Part shown: positions 25,201-35,551 of the stretch, in pieces
How the letters are laid out: every line of letters begins with the position of its first letter
Numbering within the stretch: the stretch's first letter is position 1
Origin: Ciona savignyi
Taxonomy: Eukaryota; Chordata; Ascidiacea; Phlebobranchia; Cionidae
DNA: 64,000 bases
Reading direction: 5' to 3'
NCBI GenBank assembly: GCA_000149265.1
Contig: CH003301.1
Location: 435,438-499,437 of the forward strand
Program-made: the position numbers and the translations under genes
The notes under the pieces: generated by a model
What the model was told of the DNA's origin: nothing
Databases searched by the model: none
The model's input: only the letters and a program-made list of their open reading frames with translations

Positions 25201-26806
25201 CTTCAAAGTCTTACAAAATGTGCCGCGATACCTAATACCAACGTATTTTGAAAAGTTCATTTCCATCACATATAAAAAGCTGCTCAATGCTTGTTGGGCA
25301 AACATGTCCAGCTTTATATCTGAAGGAAGCAGTTTTGTTAAGTCATTAGCACTTGGCACAGTGGCAATGTGTGGTACTGTTAAAGGTGCAGCTCTTCCAA
25401 GAGTACATCCAGATGTTCCAGGTATATGCGCTTCTTCTACAGATAAAGATGTGCAGGATTGCTCTTCCATGTCTGCCGGATTACCTCATTTTAGTGCTGG
25501 AGTAATGAGATGTTGGGGAAGGGATACTTTCATTGCCATGCATGGACTTCAACTCGTAACGGGCCAATATACAGATGCCAGAAACCTGATTTTAAGCTTT
25601 GCTGGCTGCTTAAGACATGGGCTAATTCCTAACCTTCTAGGAGAAGGCAAAATTTCTCGCTTCAACTGCCGTGATTCTGTCTGGTTTTGGCTGCAGTGTA
25701 TTCAAGATTATTGTGAACTTCAGGGCTATGAAATACTCAACATGCCAGTTGCCAGAATATTTCCAACTGATGATAGCGAGCCTATGCCAGTCGGCACTAA
25801 AACTCAACCACTAAGCGATTTGATTCAAGAAGTGATGCAGAGGCACATAGAAGGAATATCATTTCGTGAACGAAATGCTGGTGAAAAAATCGACAGCAAT
25901 ATGTCGGATAAAGGATTCCTGGTGGAGGCTGGAATTGATCTAGAAACTGGATTCGTATTCGGCGGGAGCAAGTTTAACTGTGGAACGTGGTGTGACAAGA
26001 TGGGTGAGAGCAAAAAGGCAGAAACGAAAGGAGTTCCAGCTACCCCAAGAGATGGTTCAGCTGTTGAATTGGTCGGCCTGTGCAAGTCAGCTGTGAGGTG
26101 GCTGCAAGCTGCTCACAACATTGGAAAGTATGCATACGATGGAGTGTTCGTTAAAGGCTCCAATGGAAGCGTCAGTAAATTGACTTGGATTAAATGGAAC
26201 GCACTGATTGCTAAAAACTTTGAAAAACATTTTTATATTGGAGAAGAGGATACATCCCACTTGGTGCACAAAAGATTTATTTACAAAGACACAGTTGGTG
26301 CTTCACACTCATGGTGTGATTATCAACTCAGACCAAATTTTGCAATTGCTATGGTGTATGCACCTGAGCTGTTCTCTCCAACGCAAGCGTGGCTAGCTCT
26401 TTGTAATGCTGAAGTCCACCTGTTAGGCCCCATGGGAATAAAAACATTAGACCCAGATGATATGCAGTACAGAGGAGACTATGACAATTCCAACGACACG
26501 ACTGACAAATCTGTTGCCAAAGGATTTAACTATCACCAAGGCCCAGAGTGGTTATGGCCAGTGGGCTATTTCCTGCGTGCCAAGCTTTATTTTGCAAAAA
26601 TAAAAGGCCATGAGGAATTGAAAAAAACTGTACAGTCAATTCGCCAATACCTTGTGACACACCAATTACACATTGAGAATTCACTCTGGTGTGGCTTACC
26701 TGAGCTAACCAACAGTAATGGGAGTTACTGCCGAGATTCGTGTCCAATCCAGGCCTGGTCTCACGCAACCTTCCTAGATCTATTGTACGATATGAAAGAT
26801 CTTTAA
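22268..26806 (+). CDS. AGL: Glycogen debranching enzyme, single exon
   Basis: An uninterrupted 1512-codon frame, close to the 1532 residues of human AGL and collinear with it. AGL is the bifunctional cytosolic enzyme that moves short maltosyl or maltotriosyl stubs (4-alpha-glucanotransferase, N-terminal half) and removes the remaining branch glucose (amylo-1,6-glucosidase, C-terminal half). The transferase site is visible as GIRIDNCHS (nucleophile Asp about residue 531) and FAELFTGSE (acid/base Glu about 560), a 29-residue spacing as in the human enzyme. The glucosidase half shows MRCWGRDTFIAMHGL, FNCRDSVWFWLQCIQDYC and FNCGTWCDKMGESKKAETKG. Every conserved block is present. Vertebrate AGL has more than 30 introns, so the lack of introns is unusual and suggests a retroposed or intron-purged locus that stayed functional. 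Confidence 0.97.
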   Translation: MALTSNASDTEIRILELVDGKHCDNVLYRLQKGWCIHFKLGPDLVSKNVTVYTNLPSSAGAFNRSVYQPIPWVYKTKSTVKEHAPVTLNLAGTFQYYFSYENNKKAGSGYFIVDPTLTIGVDNHVLPLDAVCMQTVLPKLLGELSTWKDRLLVTKESGYNVIHFTPVQELGHSNSSYSIADQMALNPNFSSSTTPATFQNVENLVKEMRRDWEMLSVTDVVWNHTAQSSLWLKDYPECAFNLKNCPYLRPAYLLDRAIFHLTLDIESGVKYVDKFPSNIVSKESQLHDLEVILVSKVIPALRLWEFYQVDIEKQVELFKEGIKTFKKCPNTEEKEKKIAIIQDPNYNRLQCSIDMQVALEQFYVGSKLNQDQSVIAFRNTLEWLNTEMKKKVLLDTCSAGVQNFLATVKYERFDPKGPKTVLVNKLHPLNTLYFHHDFEDTSVMEEEEYVLGDDERAKFIWAHNGWVMGANALENFAEFPGVVYLRRELVCWGDSVKLRYGSCPEDCPPLWDRMRKYTEATAKIFHGIRIDNCHSTPIHVAEYMLDAARKVRPDLYVFAELFTGSEHVDNIFVNRLGITSLVREALNAWDAHELGRLVYTYGGEPISSFMHPTTQKLQPSRAHALLYDVTHDNDSVIAKRSIHDVLPSSALVSMSCCAIGSNRGHDELIPHHIHVVTENRLYKKWSSSATRGSEFVGLKSGLINVKRLLNMLHQTMAMNGFSQVFVDQRTPDVVAVTRQNPKTHYSYILVANTSFVDSAPKAIPPLVIEGSVIGISLEAKPTETKHTTSEYLTEFCRNQQYINGIETYNILVDTDMPSTTSNCCNIVEGESTGPKVEFTDFPPGSIVVLRVKLGEKANQSITEIRNIISELNNNNTHFDKIVSNLSLRSLNRVLFRCSEEEKSDGKGIQAYQVPGWQELCYCGIAGVAVPFAKISASNDLGHPLCSNLRDGNWLLDYISSRLQKHPDTKEVGDWYASCFKVLQNVPRYLIPTYFEKFISITYKKLLNACWANMSSFISEGSSFVKSLALGTVAMCGTVKGAALPRVHPDVPGICASSTDKDVQDCSSMSAGLPHFSAGVMRCWGRDTFIAMHGLQLVTGQYTDARNLILSFAGCLRHGLIPNLLGEGKISRFNCRDSVWFWLQCIQDYCELQGYEILNMPVARIFPTDDSEPMPVGTKTQPLSDLIQEVMQRHIEGISFRERNAGEKIDSNMSDKGFLVEAGIDLETGFVFGGSKFNCGTWCDKMGESKKAETKGVPATPRDGSAVELVGLCKSAVRWLQAAHNIGKYAYDGVFVKGSNGSVSKLTWIKWNALIAKNFEKHFYIGEEDTSHLVHKRFIYKDTVGASHSWCDYQLRPNFAIAMVYAPELFSPTQAWLALCNAEVHLLGPMGIKTLDPDDMQYRGDYDNSNDTTDKSVAKGFNYHQGPEWLWPVGYFLRAKLYFAKIKGHEELKKTVQSIRQYLVTHQLHIENSLWCGLPELTNSNGSYCRDSCPIQAWSHATFLDLLYDMKDL

Positions 26807-27522
26807 ACTTTCAATCCTACTTGTGTATGTATCTTTTGTATTACAGAAATTATTAAAGCTTAATTGTTTGATGAAATATACATTTTTTTCTTAGAACCAA
26901 TACATCTGTGCACTGTGGTATTGCAATTAAATACAGAAGGTGATTGCAGTTGCAGTTTATTATTTTAAAAAGTGCTTTTAAAACTATGATGAACAAATCG
27001 TTAAGTATTTTTGCCTTGTTAAAACATACACATCTGCACTTTTATTAAATTGTTAGTACGAAATAGATACAAATTGTTGCATGAAGTTTTTTTTAATGTA
27101 TTTTGTTGGTGTGTTTAAAGAAGTACACATGGTTTTCTGTTACGTTTTATGTACTACAGTATTACTGTATTCATCACTTATATGCTATGCTAAAGGTGTT
27201 AGTTTTAAAAAAATATAAAAAAATAATATTAACAGCACTTGAGTTAATTGTTAGAACTTAGAATGTATACTGGCACCTCATTAAGTTATTATTCCGTAAA
27301 CAATCTATATCTGTATAATGAAAATGAAATTTTAATTAAATATATACTTTATTTTTTAATGGCACCTAGTTTTATTCAATACGTATAAGGTGGTGTTGTT
27401 TTTAAACTATGGGGTTTTTACTTATATTTTATGCAAAATTTTAGTACTCAAGATATTACAGCTTTAATTTTGTGTTTATGTTTGCAGATTTCCTTAGTGC
27501 ATAAAATTACTTTTTGTTTAAA
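26807..27522. other. Short gap between AGL and TMBIM4
   Basis: AT-rich sequence holding the AGL 3' UTR and the TMBIM4 upstream region. A splice acceptor (TTTATGTTTGCAG, ending at 27487) lies 35 bases before the TMBIM4 ATG with no evident partner, again as expected for trans-splicing or a 5' UTR intron. Confidence 0.55.
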
Positions 27523-29700
27523 ATGAGTTCTCCAGTTGACACCCTAGAAGATGACTTTTCCTATGGCACCAATGTCAAACAGGCGTCGATAGGTGTACGC
27601 ATGGGTAAAGTACTCTGCTTGTATATATTTAGACTGTGGCCATATGTAGTCATCTCCCACCAACATGTGTTTTACCTAATGACTGACATCCTCTGACCAG
27701 AAGCCCAACTGTTTAAGCAAAAAACACCACCAGAATAATAATTTTCATATTAAGATAATCCAGAAATTATTTGCAGTATAGAAACTAACATTTTGTTTGG
27801 TTGGTATGTTACATCTAAGCAAAGTATAATATATTCTATGGGTTTTGTTGTAAATTAAAAATCACACTAGAACTACAACATGTCAAACAACTCAACTATT
27901 TGCATATGATATGTGGACATGTTTTTAACCAAAAGTATAAAATTGCTCATCTTTCCTTTTCATAATACATTATGAAATTATGATTCTGACTTCCTTTTTA
28001 ATGTTTATTAAAGGTTTCCTACGCAAAGTATACATGATCCTCACTGCTCAATTGCTCGTCACCACGCTTGTTTGTGCCTGCTTCATCACTATTAAACCAC
28101 TCAAAGAATTCAGCCAAAACAAGTAAGTTTTGTTAATGCAAAATGTAAATTAATATAAATAACCCAACAAAGATTTTACGAATTTTTTGTTTTCAAATAC
28201 TGTAATATTTTTCTTGTATACATATTTTTTTTAAATAACAAGAAATACTAAAAATGTTGTTTTTACACCCAGTTTGTTTCCTATAAAAACTTCATTACTT
28301 ACGAAATTATTGCCAAAAATGCCAAACGGAACAAAAATTATATTGTAATGTTCAAAATTTAACAAATGATTTATTTTTTAAATCGTACCTAGTTTTATTG
28401 GAAATTGTAATTTCTTTGTATTGTTTCCTGCATCTAAACAGTTTAAATTGTTTCCTTCCAGTCAGTTCATGCTGATGATATGTTTCATAGCTTCCCTTGG
28501 GGTGCTTGTGGCTCTGCATGTCAAGAAGCATCATCACCCAGTCAATATGTATCTCCTAGCAGCCTTTACACTGATTGAATCTTACACTGTTGGAACAATC
28601 GTTACATTCTACAAGTATGGTCGTATATGCTTTGTATGACTGTTTATTTTTAATCAGTCATGATTTCTTAAACATTTCATACTGTCGTGACCAATTTTAT
28701 AGTTATAAAAGAAAATTGTCAATAGTAAACTACCAGCACTATGTTTTCACAGTCAGATTTAGGATTGAATAAAATGTTTAATTACAATTAGTATAAATAA
28801 TATTTTTAATTGATTTTGGTTAACACTGACACTCAGGACTAACATGCTATGCAACAACGTTTATATCAATCAATGTTTCATTATTTCCAGAGTTGAGATC
28901 GTCCTTCAAGCCTTTATTCTAACCGTATCAGTATTCATGTGTCTGACATCATACACGATGCAGAGTAAACATGATTTTAGCGGCTGGGGAGCGGGCTTGC
29001 TATCTGGCATTATTATTCTTATTGGTGCTGGATTAATGGGGGTAAGTTAAAGTCACTGGATTATCAATGCTTTACTTGTGAAATTATTTATTTAGCAAAA
29101 TATATAGTTGTCAGAGCATTGATTATGTGGTAATGGTTGTTAAACAAGATCTTCAGGTCATGCGGTAGTAGATACCTCTCAACTAAAATAATGGCGGTAC
29201 AGACGTACAGTATTTTCTTACAAAATGTAAATTTACAGTTAGTTGGGTGTTTTCAACTTGTGCATATATTAATGGGGGGTAATTTTTTTATTGCCTGGAT
29301 ATCTTCAATCTGAAATAAAGTGAGAAAAGGAAAATACAGTTTACACTTAAAACATGATTATACATATGACAGTATTTGCATTCACAAGTTTTACACTGAC
29401 TTTGCGTTTTGCTATCATTTATATTTAAAAAAATCACACATACGTTACAATGTTGCTGTGCCGATAAGTAATTATCTGAAATTGTTTTAGGCCTTTTTCC
29501 AAAACGACACATTCGAACTGATGTGCGCCAGCGCGGGAGCTCTTCTCTTCTGCTTCTTCATCATTTTCGACACCCACATGATCATGAAAAGATATTCCCC
29601 GGAAGATTATCTCATTGCATCCATCAGTCTCTACCTGGACATCATCAACCTCTTCCTTGAAACTCTTAAAATCCTCAGCAAACTGCAGAGGAATAACTAA
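27523..29700 (+). CDS. TMBIM4: TMBIM4 (lifeguard 4), Bax inhibitor-1 family membrane protein
   Basis: Five exons: 27523-27604, 28014-28122, 28462-28614, 28891-29041 and 29491-29700, giving 234 residues (human 238). Matches to TMBIM4 include EDDFSYGTNV and FLRKVYMILTAQL at the start, the loop HHHPVNMYLLAAFTLIES, IVLQAFILTVSVF, and the family signature around FDTHMIMKRYSPEDYLIASI followed by SLYLDIINLFL. About seven hydrophobic helices are visible. The family forms Golgi and ER ion-leak channels or pH-sensitive calcium regulators, and human TMBIM4 protects against apoptosis. The Asp residues of the C-terminal half implicated in ion conduction are present. The gene looks intact. Confidence 0.96.
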
Positions 29701-30475
29701 ACCACAATGTTCATTTGGGAACTTTTTGTAAATAATTCTATTATATATATATATTGTTCCAAGATTAAATTTGGTTTTAGGATAAGATTTATCGGTACAT
29801 TGAACCTATTGCCACATGTTTTAATCCATAATTGTGTTCTACATACTAATTTCATGTTATCTTTGATATCGTATCTTTATTCTGCCACACAGCTTACAGG
29901 TTTGGTTAGCTTTTAGGTGAAGAATTGGTAGTCAGTTGTGGCTAGGACACTCGGCGGACATCACCTGAACCCAGTTTTGTATGCACTGTAGTTGTGGTTG
30001 TCAATGTGTTCATGTAGAAACGCAGTTGTTCAACTGTTACTAGGAAGGCTTTGAATGATTGTGCTTTGTAAAACGAGATTTTTGGTTAAAACTGACGTAA
30101 CAAATTTGACGCAAAACTTGCATGCCCTCCAGTAATTTCTGAGTTTCAGCATAGACCACTATTTTACTTGTATATAATACCTTATGGACTTCTAAAACGA
30201 TAATTGCAAATTTCAATGGTGCCCAGGGCAGTTTTCTTTTTTTAAACAAAATCGTTAGCATGTAATGTTAATGTAACCGCTTTGTACATGTTGATTTTGC
30301 TTATTTTTTTAACACCGACAAATTAATTGTTAAACCTGTTGTTATCATGACCCGATTTAACGAAATACTGGATTCAGAACTTGCAATCGAAATATAATTT
30401 CTGTGTATATAGTTTTCTTATTAATACTGGTTTTAAGACTACTTGTGCAGTTGGGACAGATTATAAATGTTAAAA

Positions 30476-30481
30476 AATAAA
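30476..30481 (+). promoter_or_regulatory. Candidate polyadenylation signal of TMBIM4
   Basis: AATAAA about 780 bases after the TMBIM4 stop, followed by a GT-rich stretch (TTGTGTGTTTTGTCTGTG). Position and downstream composition fit a poly(A) site; nearer signals cannot be excluded. Confidence 0.4.
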
Positions 30482-31052
30482 AGGATTTTAACACGGATTG
30501 TGTGTTTTGTCTGTGCTTGTTAGGAAAACAAGATTAGTGGATTCGGGGAATAATCTTATTTCCTGTCATTTGTTTAGTCTGCAACCAGATTCGTAATGTT
30601 ATTATTGCGACTTTATCTCATTTTGCTTGCATTAAATAAGCGAAATATTAAAAAATGCCAGATAACTGTTTATTTATACTTAGGAAATTTGCGTTTTATG
30701 CGTTCATGTTTCGATATTCAAATTTCAAAATCATTAACATATTTTCTTTAACATTTTGTAATCGCGAGTGCAAGTTAATAAACGAAAGCTAATAAAGCAA
30801 CTTAAAATTATTTTTGTGTGGTAATTAATTCACCAAGGACTAACACTGAGCAGCGGTACTATGATTGCCGGTACACCAACTTGATCATGGATTTAAAAAT
30901 CTTTAGACGTGCTGTTATATATATAACCGACTCGGACTGTTTTTACAAAAACTGCTATATTGATTAAAATAAAAACTTCGTCACTATGATTGTGTTTTAT
31001 TCCTTAACTGGTCGGTGAATAAAAATGGTCACGGAAAACTTTAAAAATACAA

Positions 31053-31420
31053 GAGAGTGTCAACCACGTGTTTAACCACCACTTTTCTTAAAACACAATT
31101 TGTAGGCCTATGCTATGTGTTAATGCACACAGGGTTTCTAACCACATTTGGTGTGTGTAATACACTGAGTATGTAGTTTGTCTCTGCAAGCACACGCCTG
31201 GGTTCCTGAGGTAACAATCCGATCTTGTTTTCCATGTTCATTACACAATATATGTTATTGTCAGATATGAGTACGCAAGTTTCATGTTATCCAACATTCA
31301 AGAAAGTCTTAACCGGTCATAGTTTTGTTTTTGCAAGCATAAACGCATGGGTCCCATATTTAACAAACCAAATTTATTTTCCATGTGCAGTTAAAAAAAA
31401 TATTCATGTTAAAACGATAC
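31053..31420 (+). repeat. Unnamed interspersed repeat, copy 1
   Basis: It starts GAGAGTGTCAACCACGTGTT and ends with GCAAGCATAAACGCATGGGT, then CCATGTGCAGTTAAAAAAA. Both ends match 55385-55590, with a longer middle section here. The family is not recognised and has no coding capacity. Confidence 0.65.
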
Positions 31421-32609
31421 GTATGCAAACTACAAGTTTCATAAAAAATAAAAGCTTACCATAAATAAACCTGCAATAAATAGGCCTAACTACACATTGC
31501 TTCAGCAACAATTTGTATAATTTCCATCCAAAATCATATCATGAGGTGGAGTTGTTATATTATGTATGAGTCAGTGTTTTCAATCGTACTATGCACAGCT
31601 GAAGTTGTGTGGCCGATTGGTCACTGAGACCGAATAATATATAAAGAAGTATATACAAAAAAACTGGTATAATAACGAGTTCATCATGAGTTCTTAACTT
31701 AAGCCGATACAAAAGCAGGATACTTCCTAAATTTTGACATTGGCATTAATGTATGTGGGTGATGGGTTATGAGAGGAAGTACCTTGTCATTCCAACTATG
31801 CCATTTATATGTTCAAAGGTAATTGCTTGACTAATGTACCTTACTCGTTAGTACTCCAACTTTTTTCTTACATGTCATCATCCGTTTATATTAAGGGATT
31901 TTAGGACTATATATTCTTTTACTTGTAGTAGACATACTCCGTAGTTTTGGATAGCTATGTTTCTCTAAATGAGTAATGCAGTCTACTACATATTTAAACA
32001 ATAGCAAGCAATGTAGGTAACACACGAATTATAATCATAATTTATTGCTTTCCCCCCAGATTTTGTGTATATATCCATATAATGCAAATCTATGTGTATA
32101 TACTAGGGAAAATCGGAACTACCTTTACGATCATTATTCCGAAGATTCATAGTTTCCTTGTATCTTTACATCAGTAGGTAATACATATTGGGTTTTTGTA
32201 TATATACGAATATTAAAAAAAATATATATATGTTATAATGTGGAAGTTGTATAAATTTCTTATTAAACTACTTATGCTACATTAATTAATTCAATCGAAA
32301 CTTTTGGTCTTTCAATACGAACCATAATAACATTACGAAATGCTAAAATAATTAGCACATTTTTAATTTAAAGTTGTATATTGCAGGGTTTTAACTATAT
32401 TGAAATAGAAAATAGAAATAAAATACAACAAATGCACCGCGTTCATTTAGCTTCGGTCAGATGAAAGAGAATGAATTAACCAGTGCCAATAAGTCATATC
32501 GTTGTCAAAGTGAACAATCTATAACAATGTAACTTATCGGATTAGCTCTCTTTGCAGTTTATCGATCGTACTTCTATTACAGTATTTCCATCCCGCTAGG
32601 ATAAGATCC

Positions 32610-35325
32610 ATGCCAGAGCGGCGTCTAAACTTATCGGCAAAGGCTCGAGCTATTGTACCAGGCAACAGTTGTATCGGCCGCCAAGGCGGAAACAAAGAGG
32701 CGGCGACAGAAAGGTGTGAGTAAACAAACTTGCATCGGTCAAGGCCATAAATACCGGACAGTTCATTACGGTCTCATTCATTCGTCACTTGACTTTACTA
32801 CTTGCATTGTTCTAACTCATTGAAACAGCGTTCTTCAATTTCAACTGAGAAGTTTCTGTTTGCTGACCTTTTCAGAAAATAACCAATTGGAGTCCTAGAG
32901 CTATTACATTGAAAGAAGAAAGTACACTCTTCAAGCGACCTAGTTTATATAATATAAACCGCAGAATGCCTCTTCTGTCTAGTACCAGTAGACTTGCAGT
33001 GCAGCATGCTAGTCCAAACGCCAGGTTAAGCTCATCAACTTTAAAAAGTGGGATGCCGTCAAACAAAACGGTAAAACCAACAAGACCATCACCGTACATT
33101 CATATGACTAAATCTCCTTGGAAACCTGGACAAGAAGCTTTAAGAAAAATAGAGGCATTGGCAACAAAACCACCAAGAAGCAACCCAGATCTTAAGTTAA
33201 ACAAGGCCAGCAAAGGAGCAACTATTGAGAATAAATGGATGCCCGTAGGTGCTTTGACGCCGCCTCCAAAACAGAGTACCGCCATTGCAACTCCTCCTCG
33301 TCCGAGATCTGGTTCAATGCTGTGTTGCTCCGCAGTGATCTCCAACCACTTGGTGGCTTCCAAGTCACCTATCTTGTCGAGTCCGCTGTCACATCGAAGG
33401 AATCCTACTAACAGTATTGTACAGAAGACGTCCTCCCCCAGTACCTCGCCTCGCATTGGCCCGCATCCAAAGGCAAGGTCAAGGCTTTCGCTAACCCCGA
33501 GACGTTCGGATTTGGAAATCATTAAAGTCAGAAAGGAAGCAGCATCTTTAAGAGAAGAAAACAATTTTCTCCGAAAACAACTACAAGAGTTGAAAACTAA
33601 AAATACAAAAACAGGCAAATTTAGAAAACAGCGGCTTACATTCGATACCAAGGTAAGCCTATTGCTTAAAGCTATTTTGATTATTTCTACAAATCCCTGA
33701 TGAACAAACAATCTTATCTTGTTTTGTTTTAGACATCTCTGGGCAATGATTCTACCGATACAGTGATATCGCAACTACGTCTAAAATTGCGCGAAAGTGA
33801 AAAAAACAACCAACTTAAATTGGAAGAACAAAGATCGGCTTTGAATAAACAGGTTTGTGTGCAAGCTGTTGCATTACGCATTTGTCTGTGAAGATATAAA
33901 TGTTAAATAATTGTTAATTCATTTTATTGCAGCTGAAGCAAGCGAGTGAGTTAGTACGAATTTGCCTGGGGAAAGTAAAAGAAGCAGAGGAAACTGCCAA
34001 GAAAGTACCAGCTCTTGAAATGGAGTTAATAGTGCTTCGACGACAACTTGCAACCGATAGGTAGGCGGAGCTGCGTGTTTACCTGAATGTGTTCCCGATA
34101 CTGGAAATATACTTTTCTTCTATTAAGTAGAATCCGCAACTTTGATTTGTTAATTTTTTAGATCTGAAAGAAGGTTTAGCTCCATGAGTTCATCGGCATC
34201 TTGTGATACTGGATTCAAGAGTGGAAGTGACTACGACCTTGACCAATCACATCATTGCAAATCTCGTTCAGATTTGTCATGCAGTTCGTCCCAATCTGAT
34301 TTAGAAGAAAATACTAAAGGTTTGCACTTATATGTATATGATATAAGTAAGTGTAGAATCCGTGTATATAAGATCCCATCACCACAAGAACAATATGCAT
34401 ACATGTAACTGCTTTGCGTCAGTTTAAGCTTGTACAGTAATACAATAGTACACCCTAATAATGGCCTAATTATCACTCTACTGTCGAAATTCTCATTTAT
34501 TTAATTACTTTTTATTTATTTTTAGAAACCTACAACGATTCACCTGTAGCCGTGTCGGCTAAAGAAGCAAACATGCGCCTGTTATCATCGGATGAACCAA
34601 TGGGTCGTTTATCATATTACGAAGATGAAACCATACTTCCACGGTTGGAAAAGCTAAAGTCTTGCTCTCCGGCAAAACTACCTGAAAGAAACTCTGATAT
34701 GAATATGTCCATGTTTGAAAATCTACTTAAAGAACACCAAAAGGCATTAGATATTATTGGGGTAAGTTGAATAATCCTGAAGAAATTACTCTACCAACAT
34801 GATTTACATTCAGTATCTTATATTATGCTGTGTTTTAAAAAGGCACTGGAAAGAAAATTTTGCGAACAGCACAATGAAATGCGCACTCTGAAAGACAACG
34901 TGGACACCATTAGCAGCACACAGCAATTCACCAAACCAGATAACCAGCAGCAAGATGCGTCTCTCTTTCGAACACTTCATTCCATACAATATAAGGTAAA
35001 TGTCTTCCCTGAAATGAAACCCTTATTTATTGTCAAACTACTACTGCATCAATGTTATTTTGCTTATATACACATTTTTAAACTTTGTTATATATTTACG
35101 TAGAATTTGTCATACGAAGAAATGGGAATGATCGTTTTTAAAGCACTCAGCTTAGCCGAAGAAAATCATGTTTTAGGTAAGCTCGACTATGCACATTTAT
35201 TTCACACAAATATGCTCTTAGAAACATTTTAGCACAGTTGTAAGCTAATGCTTTGAATTTCAGATTACAAAAAGTTCTCGTCAAATATGATTGAAGTCAG
35301 CAAACAGAATGACGTTTCAAATTAA
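32610..35325 (+). CDS. Unrecognised Ser-rich coiled-coil protein
   Basis: Exons: possible 5' exon 32610-32713, then about 32893-33652, 33733-33852, 33933-34060, 34162-34319, 34526-34761, 34843-34995, 35104-35176 and 35264-35325 (TAA). With the 5' exon it has 597 residues; a start at the Met codon 32966 would give 538. The first 200 residues are basic, Ser/Pro-rich and probably disordered, with several SP and TP sites. A coiled coil follows (LEIIKVRKEAASLREENNFL through exon 4, LELELIVLRRQL-like heptads), then a Ser-rich segment (SSSASCDTGFKS), and a C-terminal helical part. This layout resembles centrosomal or microtubule-associated proteins, but I do not recognise the family. The boundary between the 5' exon and exon 2 is ambiguous (acceptors at 32892 or 32898 both keep frame). 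Confidence 0.75.
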
Positions 35326-35551
35326 CTCTAACTTCAAATTTAAAACGTATTTTTCGTTACAGTCCATAAATTACGTGCGTTTTATATGAAATAAATTTTG
35401 TACGGAAATTGTTCTGTTTTTTTATTGCGAAATTCGAAATTAAAAAGAAAAAGTCGATACACTATAGATAGTGGAACAGGCCAAAAATTGGCGCTGTAAT
35501 ATCGATAGGGGTGATCGGGAAACAATAAAATATACTAATAATATGTGGGAA

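Larger units (their letters stand above)
29701..32609. other. Intergenic region between TMBIM4 and the coiled-coil gene
   Basis: It holds the TMBIM4 3' UTR, with an AATAAA at 30476-30481, and one copy of an unnamed repeat (31053-31420). The rest is AT-rich with several short TA tracts. Small open frames here show no domain. Confidence 0.6.

Noticed and set aside
22268-26806. AGL as a dead processed pseudogene
   Set aside because: The frame is open for 1512 codons with all catalytic motifs; a dead copy would have decayed.
33100-33774. A 224-codon open frame on the minus strand
   Set aside because: It is antisense to the well-supported coiled-coil exon 32893-33652 and has no domain or splice context of its own.
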